This document shows positions 25,337 to 35,000 of a stretch of 64,000 nucleotides of DNA, piece after piece. Positions within the stretch are counted from its first letter, which is position 1, and each line of letters opens with the position of its first letter. The DNA lies in contig DATGKF010000138.1 of the NCBI GenBank assembly GCA_035294785.1, forward strand, positions 1-64,000, read 5' to 3'. Below the pieces are notes generated by a model, which was not told the DNA's origin, did not search any database, and saw nothing but the letters and a program-made list of their open reading frames with translations. The stretch comes from Poindextera sp035294785 (GTDB taxonomy: Bacteria > Pseudomonadota > Alphaproteobacteria > Caulobacterales > Caulobacteraceae). The translations under genes were made by a program, and so were the position numbers.

Positions 25337-26397
25337 GCCTTGGCCCCCAGAACGCCGCGGCGGACCTGGTCGCGCTCGAGAGACTCGAACAGCGCCTGGA
25401 AATTGCCCTCGCCGAAGCCCTCGTTGCCCTTCCGCTGGATGATCTCGAAGAAGATGGGCCCGATCAGGTTCTCGGTGAAGATCTGCAACAGCAGACCCTG
25501 GCCCTCGCGCGGGGCGCCGTCGATGAGGATGCGGTTGGCGCGCAACCGTTCGACGTCCTCGCCGTGGCCGGGGACGCGCTGGTCGATCATGTCGAAATAG
25601 CTTTCCGGGGTGTCCTGAAAACGCACGCCCCGCGCACGCATCGCCTCGACGGTGGCGAAGATGTCGTCGGTGGCCAGCGCGACGTGCTGGATGCCCTCGC
25701 CATGATAGTCGCGGAGGAACTCCTCGATCTGCGACTGGTCGTCCTGGCTCTCGTTCAGGGGGATGCGGATCTTGCCGTCCGGGCTGGTCATCGCCTGCGA
25801 CACCAAACCGGTCTGCTCGCCTTCGATGTCGAAGTGGCGGATTTCGCGGAAGTTGAAGACGCGCTGATAGAAGTCGGCCCAGTGAGCCATCCGTCCACGG
25901 AACACGTTGTGCGTCAGATGGTCGATGTGGGTCAGGCCGACGCCGTCGGGCCGCGACGCATCGGCGAGCGGGACGAAGTCGACGTCGTAGATCGCCTGCG
26001 CGCCGTAGCGATCGACCAGATAGAGATTCGAGCCGCCGATCCCCTCGATGGCGGGGATGTTCAGCTCCATCGGTCCCACCGGCCCCTGGATCGGCGTGGC
26101 GCCGCGCTCGACAGCCAGGTTCAGCGCCTTGCCGGCGTCGTGCACACGGAAGGCCATCGCGTTCGCCGACGGCCCGTGAATCTTGCGAAAGTCGGCCGGC
26201 TGCCCGGACGGCTCCATGTTGAGGATGAAGTTCACGTCGCCCTGCGCGAACCGCAGCACGGTTTTCGACCGGTGCCGCGCGATCGCGGCAAAGCCCATGG
26301 TCTCGAAGACCGCTTTCAGCCGTTCCGGGTCGGGGGCGGTGAACTCGACGAACTCGAAGCCGTCGGTCCCAAGGGGGTTCTCGAATAGGTCCGCCAT
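25333..26397 (-). CDS. hpd: 4-hydroxyphenylpyruvate dioxygenase
   Basis: 354 residues from ATG at 26397, with GGGAG just upstream. Iron ligands are placed as in HPPD: His in LTHIDHLTHNVF, His in IQHVALATDDI and Glu in FFEIIQRKGNEGFGEGNF. It converts 4-hydroxyphenylpyruvate to homogentisate. First gene of the operon and divergent from the Lrp-type regulator, so the 120-base gap (26398-26517) should hold the control region. Confidence 0.96.
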   Translation of the reverse strand: MADLFENPLGTDGFEFVEFTAPDPERLKAVFETMGFAAIARHRSKTVLRFAQGDVNFILNMEPSGQPADFRKIHGPSANAMAFRVHDAGKALNLAVERGATPIQGPVGPMELNIPAIEGIGGSNLYLVDRYGAQAIYDVDFVPLADASRPDGVGLTHIDHLTHNVFRGRMAHWADFYQRVFNFREIRHFDIEGEQTGLVSQAMTSPDGKIRIPLNESQDDQSQIEEFLRDYHGEGIQHVALATDDIFATVEAMRARGVRFQDTPESYFDMIDQRVPGHGEDVERLRANRILIDGAPREGQGLLLQIFTENLIGPIFFEIIQRKGNEGFGEGNFQALFESLERDQVRRGVLGAKA

Positions 26398-26473
26398 TCC
26401 GCTCTCCCGTCCGCACGACACGATAACGCGAGTCGAGGGGTGCATCGTTGCGTTGTCGGCTTGAGTGACGATC

Positions 26474-26502
26474 AGATCGGCATATTCTGCCATCTAAGAT
26501 CG
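26474..26502. promoter_or_regulatory. Candidate Lrp-type site between hpd and its divergent regulator
   Basis: Two AGATCG direct repeats (26474-26479 and 26497-26502), with a short inverted repeat GGCA-5-TGCC (26479-26491) between them, sit 15 bases before the regulator start. Such AT-containing, loosely repeated sites suit Lrp/AsnC proteins, but none of the repeats is long, so this is a weak call. Confidence 0.3.
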
Positions 26503-26517
26503 TAATTTCGAGGAAAA

Positions 26518-27000
26518 ATGCCAGAACTATCCGAGGTCGACCTCCGCATCCTTCGCGCCCTCCAGGCCGACGGGCGGCTCACCAATGTCGAGCTGGCCGA
26601 GCGCGTCGGCCTCTCGCCCAGCCCCTGCCTGCGGCGCGTGAAGCAGTTGGAGGCGCGCGGCCTCATCAAGGGCTACGTCGCGCTGCTCGACCGCCGTGCG
26701 ATCGGGCTCGGCGTCATGGCCTTCGTCGAGGTGCAGGTGGAGCGCAACAGCGAGACCGCGGCCGAGGCGTTCACCGCTGCGCTGAAGCGCGAAGGCGCCG
26801 TCGTCGCCTGCTACGCGATGACCGGCCCGTACGACTACCTGCTGCAGGTGGTCACGCCGACCCTGGACGACTATGCCGACTTCGCCATGCAGCGGCTCTT
26901 GAAGATGCCCGGCGTGAAGGACGTCCGCTCCAGCTTCGCGCTGGAGGCGGCGAAGGAGTCGACGGCGTTGCCGCTCGAGCATCTGGGGAGGCGCGGATGA
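26518..27000 (+). CDS. Lrp/AsnC-family transcriptional regulator of aromatic amino acid catabolism
   Basis: 160 residues. The N-terminal HTH is LSEVDLRILRALQADGRLTNVELAERVGLSPSPCLRRVKQLEARG, and the C-terminal RAM ligand-sensing domain includes GAVVACYAMTGPYDYLLQVVTPTLDDYADFAMQRLLKMPGV. Divergent from hpd, it most likely senses tyrosine, phenylalanine or a pathway intermediate and controls both operons. Its stop overlaps the maiA start by 4 bases. ATG preceded by GAGGAAAA. Confidence 0.9.
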   Translation: MPELSEVDLRILRALQADGRLTNVELAERVGLSPSPCLRRVKQLEARGLIKGYVALLDRRAIGLGVMAFVEVQVERNSETAAEAFTAALKREGAVVACYAMTGPYDYLLQVVTPTLDDYADFAMQRLLKMPGVKDVRSSFALEAAKESTALPLEHLGRRG

Positions 27001-27644
27001 CCTGGACCCTGCACAGCATGTGGCGGGCGACCGCGCCCTACCGGGTGCGTATCGCGCTCAACCTCAAGGGCCTGGCATACGAGTACGCGCCGGTCGACCT
27101 CACCGGCGGCCAGCAACGCGGCGAGACCTACCGCGCCATCAACCCCCAGGGCCTCGTGCCGGCGCTCGACGTGGGCGAACGCGTGCTCACCCAGAGCCTC
27201 GCCATCCTCGAGTGGCTGGAGGAGACGCACCCCGAGCCCGCGCTCCTGCCGCGCGACCCGTTCGACCGCGCCGCCGTGCGCGCCATGGCCGAGGTCGTGG
27301 CCTGCGACATTCACCCGCTCAACAACCTCCGTGTGCTGCAGGCGCTGGCGGGGCTCGGCCATGCCATGGGCGGCGAGGCGCAGACGGCCTGGATTCACCG
27401 TTGGATGGGCGCCGGCTTCGACGCCATCGAGCCGATGATCGCCCGCTACGGTGGCGGCTTTTCGTTCGGGCCGACGCCGGGCTTCGCCGACTGCTTCCTG
27501 GTCCCGCAGACCTACTCCGCCCAGCGCTTCGCTCTCGACCTTGCGCCCTGGCCCGCGATCGCGGGCGTCGCCGCCCGGGCGGCCGAACACCCGGCGTTTC
27601 AGGCTGCTCACCCCGACCGCCAGCCCGACGCGCCGGTCCGCTGA
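26997..27644 (+). CDS. maiA: Maleylacetoacetate isomerase (zeta-class GST-like)
   Basis: 215 residues with an N-terminal thioredoxin fold (RVRIALNLKGLAYE, VPALDVGERVLTQSLAILEWLEE) and a C-terminal helical domain (CDIHPLNNLRVLQAL). It isomerises maleylacetoacetate to fumarylacetoacetate. The usual S-S-C-S-x-RVRIAL catalytic motif is A-T-A-P-Y-RVRIAL here, so the catalytic Ser-Ser-Cys is changed. Context strongly supports the function despite this. Coupled to the Lrp-type regulator by an ATGA overlap. Confidence 0.88.
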   Translation: MTWTLHSMWRATAPYRVRIALNLKGLAYEYAPVDLTGGQQRGETYRAINPQGLVPALDVGERVLTQSLAILEWLEETHPEPALLPRDPFDRAAVRAMAEVVACDIHPLNNLRVLQALAGLGHAMGGEAQTAWIHRWMGAGFDAIEPMIARYGGGFSFGPTPGFADCFLVPQTYSAQRFALDLAPWPAIAGVAARAAEHPAFQAAHPDRQPDAPVR

Positions 27645-27731
27645 ACCTCGCCTCGGCTTGCGATGGCGGCGGCCCAAGCCGTAAGCTGGGCTGACCACGC
27701 ATTTCATAAGCGATTGAAGGGAACGAGAACG

Positions 27732-28649
27732 ATGGGTTTGCTCGACGGGAAGGTGGTGCTGGTGACCGGCGGCGGGCGCGGCATCGGCCGCGAAACCGCC
27801 ATCATCGCGGCCAGGCACGGCGCCAAGGTGCTGGTGAACGACCTCGGCGGCGACATTCACGGCCAGGGCGCGGACAAGGCGCCGGCGCAGGAGGTGGTCG
27901 ACACGATCAAGTCGGCCGGCGGCGAGGCGATCGCCAACACCGAGAGCGTCACCGATCTCGCGGCGGTCAATCGAATGATGCAACAGGCGATGGAGACCTT
28001 TGGCGGCCTGCACGCCATCGCCAACCCGGCCGGCATCCTTCGCGATCGCATGGCCCACAACATGACCGAGGAGGAGTGGGACCAGATCATGACCGTCCAC
28101 CTGCGCGGTCACTTCAACGTCGTGCGCGCCTCGATCAACCATTTCCGCAGCCAGCAGGACGGCTGCTACCTGATGTTCTCCTCGACCTCGGGGCTGATCG
28201 GCAACATCGGCCAGGCCAACTACGGCGCGGCCAAGATGGGCATCGCCGCCTTCTCGCGCATCATCGCCATGGAAGGCGCGCGCAACAACGTGCGCTCGAA
28301 CGCGATCGCGCCGGGCGCCGCCACGCGCATGACCGATTCCGTGCCGCGCGACGAGGAGGCGGCCAAGCGCCGCGAGGCGATGCGCGAGGTGCAGAGCCCA
28401 ATCCGCCCGGCCGAGCTCACGGTCGCCCTCATGACCGATGCGGCCAAGCACATCTCCGGCCAGATCTTCGGCGCCGGCGGCTACAATCTCTCGGTCTTCT
28501 CGCAACCGCGGCCGATCGAAACCTTCTCCCGCGAGGGCGGCTGGGACGTCGCCGGCATCCTCAAGGACTTCTTCCCCCGCGCCGAGAAGCTCTACACCCC
28601 GCTCGCCCGCACCGCGCCCGCGGCGCCCACGCCGGTCCCCGTAAGCTAG
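27732..28649 (+). CDS. SDR oxidoreductase, 17-beta-HSD4/hydroxyacyl-CoA dehydrogenase-like
   Basis: 305 residues from ATG at 27732. TGGGRGIG (cofactor), VLVNDLGGDIHGQG, ANPAGILRDRM, the catalytic FSSTSGLIG and YGAAKMGI are all present. The NDLGG motif followed by VVDTIKSAGGEAIANTESV is typical of the dehydrogenase half of multifunctional beta-oxidation protein 2 and of related steroid or acyl-CoA SDRs. NAD-dependent oxidation of a 3-hydroxyacyl substrate is likely; the exact substrate is unknown. Confidence 0.88.
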   Translation: MGLLDGKVVLVTGGGRGIGRETAIIAARHGAKVLVNDLGGDIHGQGADKAPAQEVVDTIKSAGGEAIANTESVTDLAAVNRMMQQAMETFGGLHAIANPAGILRDRMAHNMTEEEWDQIMTVHLRGHFNVVRASINHFRSQQDGCYLMFSSTSGLIGNIGQANYGAAKMGIAAFSRIIAMEGARNNVRSNAIAPGAATRMTDSVPRDEEAAKRREAMREVQSPIRPAELTVALMTDAAKHISGQIFGAGGYNLSVFSQPRPIETFSREGGWDVAGILKDFFPRAEKLYTPLARTAPAAPTPVPVS

Positions 28650-28656
28650 CGCCGGC

Positions 28657-29340
28657 TTAGGGCTGGGCGAAGAAGCTCGTCAGCGCGGCGGCGGTTCGCC
28701 GCATCGCGTCGTCATAGGCGGCGCGGTCGTAGTGGCTCCCGTCGATGACGAAGTCGTGGTCGACGCCCGGATAGACCGTCAGCGTGAACGACTTGCCGGC
28801 CGCCGCCGCGGCCGTCGCGATCACCTGGGCCTTTGCGGCGAGACAGCAGCCGTCGCGATAGTTGTCCGCGCCGCCGGCGAACATCACCACCGGCGTCTGG
28901 ATGCGCGAAGCGTAGTCCGGAACGTTGCGAATGACCGCGGTCGCCGGGTACCAAGCCACGACGCCGACCGCCAGCTCCGGATGCTGGCTTCCGTAGTACA
29001 GCACGATGCCGCCGCCGAGCGAGAAGCCGACCAAGGCGACCTTGCCGGGCAGACCATGCGGGGCGCTCTTCGCCGACTCGATCGCCGACAACAGCCCCGC
29101 GCCGTGCGTCCCCTCCATCGGGTTGCCGTCGAACAGCACCGCATCGTAGCCGAGTGCGGCGATGGCCTTTGCGGCGGCGGCATAGTGGTCCGGCCCCGAC
29201 ATCCCCGAGGCGATCACAACCACGCGCCCCTTGCCTTGCGGCGGCGGGAACTCACGAAATGGCTCGCCCGCTGTCGCCTGTCCAGCGATGCCGAGAACCA
29301 GCGCCAGCAGCGCCGTTGCCGCGATCAACCGCGCAATCAT
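28657..29340 (-). CDS. Secreted dienelactone-hydrolase-like alpha/beta hydrolase
   Basis: 227 residues with a signal peptide (MIARLIAATALLALVLGIAGQATA). VALVGFSLGGGIVLYYG gives a Ser nucleophile (G-x-S-x-G) instead of the Cys typical of true dienelactone hydrolases, with FAGGADNYRDGCC and YPGVDHDFVIDG carrying the acid and histidine. A cytosolic-type DLH fold with an export signal suggests a periplasmic esterase. Convergent with the upstream SDR, about 7 bases apart. Confidence 0.85.
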   Translation of the reverse strand: MIARLIAATALLALVLGIAGQATAGEPFREFPPPQGKGRVVVIASGMSGPDHYAAAAKAIAALGYDAVLFDGNPMEGTHGAGLLSAIESAKSAPHGLPGKVALVGFSLGGGIVLYYGSQHPELAVGVVAWYPATAVIRNVPDYASRIQTPVVMFAGGADNYRDGCCLAAKAQVIATAAAAAGKSFTLTVYPGVDHDFVIDGSHYDRAAYDDAMRRTAAALTSFFAQP

Positions 29341-29490
29341 GGTGCACCCCCTGAAAAGCACACCCCCAGCTCGCCCATAAGCGCGGAAAGTCGGCGTCAG
29401 GGCAAGCCGCCTGAGGTTTCGGTGGACGATCGTGCGCCACGCCGGATCAAACGTGTCTATCGTCGCCGCTTGCCAACCGGAGGGAGCGCC

Positions 29491-30345
29491 ATGGCCTTTA
29501 CATCGCTGCTGTACGAAACCGCCGATCGGGTCGCGACGATCACGCTCAACCGGCCGGAGCGGTTCAACGCCATCGAACAGCGCATGCCACGCGAGATTCG
29601 CGAGGCGGTGGAGACGGCCGACCGCGACGCGGACGTGCACGTCATCGTGGTCAAGGGCGCCGGCAAGGGCTTCTGCGGCGGGTACGATCTGAAGAAGTTC
29701 GCCGAGCGGGCCGACGCCGACTCCCGCGGCGGGCAGGAGATGCCCTGGGACCCGACGCTCGACTTCGCCGGGATGTGGCGCAACACCCAGGACTTCATGA
29801 GCCTATGGCGCTCGCGCAAGCCGACCATCGCCCAAGTGCACGGCGCGGCGGTGGCCGGGGGCTCGGACATCGCCCTTTGCTGCGACTTCCTGATCATGGC
29901 CGAGGACGCCCGCATCGGTTACCCGCCGGCCCGCGTCTGGGGCGTGCCAACGCCCGCCATGTGGGTCTATCGGCTGGGCCCGCAGGCGGCCAAGCGGCTG
30001 ATGATGACCGGCGACCTGATCAACGGCCGCGAGGCGGCGGAGATGGGGCTGGCGCTGAAGGCGGTCCCGGCGGCGCAGCTGGAGACGGAGGTCGCCGCCC
30101 TCGTCGGGCGCCTCAAGGGCGTGCCGCGCAACCAGCTGATGATGACCAAGATGGTGGTCAACCAGGCCTACGAGAACATGGGCCTGGCCACGACCCAGCT
30201 GCTTGCCACCTTCTTCGACGGCGTCGCCCGCCACAGCCCGGAGGGCATCTGGTTCCGCGAACGGGCGGAGGAGGTCGGTTTCAAACAGGCGGTCGCCGAA
30301 CGCGACTCCGGCGAGCCAATCGCCCCACACGTCTCCAAGCGCTGA
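29491..30345 (+). CDS. Enoyl-CoA hydratase/isomerase (crotonase) family protein
   Basis: 284 residues from ATG at 29491, preceded by GGAGGGAG. The first oxyanion-hole segment is GAGKGFCGGYDL and the second is HGAAVAGGSDIALCCD. The Asp/Glu pair typical of hydratases is not clear (GYPPARVWGVPTP), so it may act on an unusual acyl-CoA. A crotonase with this extended C-terminus is common in alphaproteobacterial lipid or steroid catabolism. Confidence 0.9.
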   Translation: MAFTSLLYETADRVATITLNRPERFNAIEQRMPREIREAVETADRDADVHVIVVKGAGKGFCGGYDLKKFAERADADSRGGQEMPWDPTLDFAGMWRNTQDFMSLWRSRKPTIAQVHGAAVAGGSDIALCCDFLIMAEDARIGYPPARVWGVPTPAMWVYRLGPQAAKRLMMTGDLINGREAAEMGLALKAVPAAQLETEVAALVGRLKGVPRNQLMMTKMVVNQAYENMGLATTQLLATFFDGVARHSPEGIWFRERAEEVGFKQAVAERDSGEPIAPHVSKR

Positions 30346-30383
30346 CGGCAAGCGCCTGCCGGTCTCATTCGCGTCACTCACAT

Positions 30384-30403
30384 TGACATGAATGATGATG
30401 TCA
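30384..30403. promoter_or_regulatory. Candidate TetR operator: TGACAT-8-ATGTCA inverted repeat
   Basis: TGACAT and ATGTCA are perfect complements, separated by GAATGATG, and lie 35 bases before the glycosyltransferase start. The TetR gene is the second gene of that operon, so self-control of the pair through this site is the natural reading. Six-base arms alone could be chance. Confidence 0.5.
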
Positions 30404-30437
30404 TCCACGGTGACGCAAAATCTGTTGAGACTCGACG

Positions 30438-31487
30438 ATGCGCATGCTGATGGCGACCTGGGACGGGGCGGGGAACTTCCCGCCGGAGCGGGCTCTGCTG
30501 AAGACGCTGACCGGGCGTGGGCATGAGGTGCACGTGCTTGGCCATGACGTCCAACGGCAAGCTGTCGAAACTGATGGTGGCCGCTTCATGCCGCTGGCGA
30601 AGGCGGCGCAACTCGACTCCGGCGACCCGGGGCACGAGAGCCGTGTTTTTCAGGAGGTGATGTTCGCCGAGGCGTTCGGCGAAGACTTTGCGGCCGCGAT
30701 CGACGCGGTCGACCCCAGCGTGCTGCTGGCGGACTGCTGCCTTGCCGGGCCGCTTCAGGCCGCGGCGCTGTCGAGGCGACCGAGCGTGTCCATGCTCCAT
30801 ACGCTCTACAGCTTCATCGAGGCCACGCCCTTCAAGGCGCCGAATGCGGCGGCGGACCTTGTGCTGGCGTTCAGCTACCGTGGCTTTGACGCGGCCGCGC
30901 ATCCGCCCGCGAACGTGGTCTATGTAGGCCCCTTGCGCGCCATCGCCGCCGGCGTCGCGCCCTGGCCGCGCCGCTTCCCCGACCGTCCGCGCGTCGTGGT
31001 CAGCCTCAGCACCAGCTTCCAAGGGCAACAGGATCTGCTCCAGCGGCTTTGCAACGCGCTCGCCGGGCTGACGGTCGAGGCGGTCGTGACGACCGGACGC
31101 GGGATCGACCCCGCGGCGCTGACGGCAGGCGAGAACACCACCGTCGCCCGCCATGTCGCGCACGAGGCGGTCCTGCCTGAGAGCGACTTACTGATCAGCC
31201 ACGCCGGGCACGGGACGGTGATGGCCGGCGCGAGCTGCGGCGCACCGCTGCTCTGCTTGCCGATGGGCCGCGACCAGTCGATCGTCGCCGCCCAGGTCGA
31301 GGCCTTGGGCATCGGCCGCGTGGCCGACCAGCATGCCTCGCCCAACGACCTCCGGGCGGAGATCAACGCCGCGCTGGCCGACGAAGAGGTCAAGCGCGCG
31401 GCGCGAGCGTTCGCCAGATCGGTGGCCGGGCAGACGAGCGCCGGCCGCGCCGCCGACCTTGTCGAACAACTCGCCCTGCGCGCATGA
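30438..31487 (+). CDS. UGT/MGT-type glycosyltransferase (GT-B fold)
   Basis: 349 residues. The N-terminal MRMLMATWDGAGNFPPE and G-x-x-x-H-x-V-x-V-LGHD form the acceptor-binding Rossmann domain; the C-terminal ISHAGHGTVMAGASCGAPLLCLPMGRDQ is the UGT donor-sugar signature (usually ...P...DQ). Such enzymes add sugars to antibiotics, lipids or xenobiotics, often detoxifying them. It is followed by a TetR gene with a 4-base overlap, which fits an inducible detoxification unit. Confidence 0.88.
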   Translation: MRMLMATWDGAGNFPPERALLKTLTGRGHEVHVLGHDVQRQAVETDGGRFMPLAKAAQLDSGDPGHESRVFQEVMFAEAFGEDFAAAIDAVDPSVLLADCCLAGPLQAAALSRRPSVSMLHTLYSFIEATPFKAPNAAADLVLAFSYRGFDAAAHPPANVVYVGPLRAIAAGVAPWPRRFPDRPRVVVSLSTSFQGQQDLLQRLCNALAGLTVEAVVTTGRGIDPAALTAGENTTVARHVAHEAVLPESDLLISHAGHGTVMAGASCGAPLLCLPMGRDQSIVAAQVEALGIGRVADQHASPNDLRAEINAALADEEVKRAARAFARSVAGQTSAGRAADLVEQLALRA

Positions 31488-32089
31488 GCGGCCGCAGCTA
31501 CCGACAGACCGCCCGCGCCGAGGCGGTCGAGGCGACGCGGCGACGGATCGTCGACGCGTTCGCCGATGGCGTGCGCGACAAATGGTTCGACGAGATCACG
31601 CTGGAAGAGGTCGCCGCCGCGGCGGGCGTCACGGTGCGCACGGTGATCCGCCAGTTCGGCGGCAAGCAGGGACTGGTCGAAGGCTTCGTTCAGTATCGCG
31701 CGCCGCTGATTCAGGCGCGCCGGGCCGTCGCGCCCGGAGACGTCGACGGGGGCATCGCGCGCATCTTCGAGCTCTATGAAGACCTCGGAGACGCCACGAC
31801 CCGGATCCTCGCGCAGGAGTCGCTGTACCCGGCGCTCGCGCCCTTTCTCGCCGCAGGCCGCGCCGGCCATCGCATCACGACGGCCGCTACGTTCGCGCCC
31901 TTCCTAGCCGGGCGCCAGCCGGCGGAGCGCGAGCGCTGGCTCGACCTCCTCACCGCTGCGACCGACATCTATGTCTGGAAGCTCTTCCGCCGCGACATGG
32001 GCCACTCCGAAACCGAGTCGCGCGCGGCCATGCGGACCCTGGTCGACGGCGTCCTGGCGCAGCTGGCCGCCTCGTCGACCGGCGTCTAG
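31484..32089 (+). CDS. TetR-family transcriptional regulator
   Basis: 201 residues. The HTH is ITLEEVAAAAGVTVRTVIRQFGGKQGLVEGF, preceded by the helix ARAEAVEATRRRIVDAF. The C-terminal ligand domain is divergent. Translation is coupled to the glycosyltransferase upstream (ATGA overlap), so it probably represses that gene through the palindrome at 30384-30403. Its stop overlaps the convergent M1/ABC gene by 4 bases. Confidence 0.9.
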   Translation: MSGRSYRQTARAEAVEATRRRIVDAFADGVRDKWFDEITLEEVAAAAGVTVRTVIRQFGGKQGLVEGFVQYRAPLIQARRAVAPGDVDGGIARIFELYEDLGDATTRILAQESLYPALAPFLAAGRAGHRITTAATFAPFLAGRQPAERERWLDLLTAATDIYVWKLFRRDMGHSETESRAAMRTLVDGVLAQLAASSTGV

Positions 32090-35000
32090 CCCGCCATCGC
32101 CTTGGTGATCGTGGCTTCGGAGTCGCGAGTGATCATCGTGTTGAACGGATCGACGCCGGCGAACTTCGGCGCGCGATTGACGATGAGGTCGATGACCTGG
32201 AGTCCGGAGTGGATCGGCACGCGCTCGAGCGCGATCACGTCCTTGGGTCCGTAGCCGTGCGTCGCCGGCTCGACGTCGAAGGCGCCCACATCCACCGTCT
32301 CGTTCATCGGCGCCGGCTCGGGCCGGCCCTGACCGTTGTCGTATTCCTTCTTGGCGTCCACCGTCAGCATAAGGTCGTAACGGCCGTCCGCACGCTTCTT
32401 GTAGACCGCTTTCACCGCCTTGATGTCGTAGAGGGTGATCTTCTGGAACAGGTCAGTGACCAGCTGCTGCTTGTCGGCGGGCGTCACCGCGCGCAGATCC
32501 TTCAGGAAGTCCGCGGTGGTCGGATAGGGCGGTCCCTTGAAGGCGAAGTCGTGGATCAACTGGCGCAGCGCCTGATTGACAGCGGCCTCGCCGATCTCGT
32601 CCTGCAGCCGGTACATCACCAGCGAGCCCTTGCGGTAGTAGACGTAGTCCTGCGTCTCGACTCGATCGAGCGGCTCTTCCTCCAGCACCGAGCCGCCGCG
32701 GTTGCGCAGATAGCTGTCCAGCTCGAAGCGCAGGAACTTGCGCATCATGAACGGGCCGTACAGCTTCTTCATCGCCATCGCCGCGGAGTACTGCGCGAAG
32801 GTCTCTGACAGCATCTCGCCGCCCTGCTCGTCGGCGCCGATCACCTGGTGCGCCCACCATTGGTGGCCCAGCTCGTGCGCGCCGACGTAGGTGACCATGT
32901 CGACCAGATCGGGATCGCGGTTGTCCGCGATGAAGAAGATGCCCTCCGACCACGGAATGGTGTTGGCGAACGACTCCGCGAACGACCCCTGCGGTGCGGG
33001 AAACTCGAGCACCCGCACCTGGCGGAACTGATAGCGCGAGAAGTTGGCCTGGTCGTAGTCGAGCCCGGTCTCCACCGCATGCTGGATGCGCGCGACGTTC
33101 CACGGGTGCTTCGGGTCATAGTAGACGCTGATCGGGATGCCTTGGTAGGTGACCGTCGAGACGGCGTACCGCCCCGACTGGGCGGAGAAGAAGTCCAGCA
33201 TCGGCGAATCCGTGACCGTGTGCACGGTGCGCCTGCCGTCTTTCGTCACGTCGGAGACGGTGTAGCCCGGCGCGATCGGCGTCTGGTCGGCGTCGGTGGA
33301 GACGGTGAGGTCGGCGCGGACCCAGTCGGCGTCGCGGCTCAGCCCGTTGAACTGATCGGCGCCCGGCGTCCCCAGCTTCGGTTGCCCGAGTTCAGGGACG
33401 AGGCCGTACTTCCGCCGCTTGGCCCGGTCCACCAGGAGCTGGTTCCGGTCCATGCCGATGAAGGGCATCACGTCGTTCGAGTTCACGAACGTGCCGTTGT
33501 CCATCACGTTGACGATGTTGCCGCTGTTCTTGAACCCCTTCTGGCCGTGGCTGGTGACGAAGCCGATGTTTAGCGACTGACCAGGCTGAAGCGGCGTCGC
33601 CAGGTGGTAGATGCGGTAGTTGAACAGCGTGTCGTTCGACGTCAGCGTCGCGCCCGGCACGTAGACCGCTTTCACATCCAGGTTCAGCTGGAAGCGCACA
33701 TGCAGGTCGGGGATTGGCTTGTCGCTTCGGTTTTCGATCACGTATCCGCCGGTGGTCACCACCCGCGTCTGGTGCGGATAGATGGCGATGTTCGCCTTCA
33801 CGAAGGTGATCTTCGGCTGCGGCAGCGTCTCGTAGCGCAGGTATTTCTTCTCGTAGTCGGCAGTCATCCGCTCGACGTCGAGGTGGTTTCGGTAGACGTT
33901 CCAGACGTTGGTGTTGATGAAGATGTAGACGCCGGAGCCGATGAAGACGGCCAGCGCCGCGGCCGCCACAACGCCGGCGGTCCCACGCAGCCGCGACGGC
34001 AGCCGCCGCAGCCGGGGCAGGAAGCGGGTTTCGGTGCCTCGCCGCCAAAGGCCGAACGCCAACACCAGCAGGATGAGGGCGAACGCGCTCCAGTAGAGCC
34101 TGAACCAGTAGGCGCCGATCCAGTAGTGGCCCTGGCCGTTCAGGTCAGAGAGCGGAACCGCCGGCCCGTTGCCGTACTGGTAGAGGTTGTGCTCCAGACC
34201 GACCGCGCCCATGACGCCGGTGAGGATCACGTAGAGGATCATCACCGCCCAACCGATGAACTTATGCGGGACCAGCGACTGCACGAAGATCGCCAGCACG
34301 GCGACCAGGCTGGCGTCGATCGCGTTCGGCAGCACGTACCAGAGCAGGTACTCGCCCAGCTCGTAATGGAAGAACCCCTTCGCCGACTGGAAGGCCATCG
34401 CCGTGACGACGCCCACCACGTAGGTCGAGAACAGCACCCCGGTGATCGCCAGCGTCTTGGGCGCGACGTACATCCAGTCGGGCAGCGGCGTGGCGTCGAT
34501 GATCTCGTGCGTCTTCCGCTCGGCTTCGCGCCAGACGAGCTCGCCGGCGAAGTAGACCGCGATGATCTGGGTGAAGAAGGTGAAGATGGTCGCCAGCGTG
34601 TTGATGTCCAGCGTCGTCACCGGATAGAGCCGACCGCCATAGAGGGTCGCCTGCACCGAGAACCACAGGTTGCTCAGCGACAGCGCCGCGGCGAGCCCCA
34701 GCAGGACGAAGAAGCCCGGGCTCAGGAACACCTGCTTGGCGTCCAGTTTGGTGCGCGCCCAGAGCTGGGCGAAGGCGGTGCGCCCGTCGAACACCGGCTT
34801 GGTGGCCGCCGCCAGCGGCATGGCCGGCTGTTCCAGCACGTCCGCGACGGCGGCCTGTTCGGCAAGCGCCCTGGCTTTGCGCGACCGGCGCCCGGCCGCG
34901 GCGGTCTGGAAGCGGAAGAGCCAGTAGGCGGCCGCCAGCACCACGGCCGCGACCGTCATCCAGATCAGCTTGTTGACGAGGAGGTCGCCGGCGATGGCGG

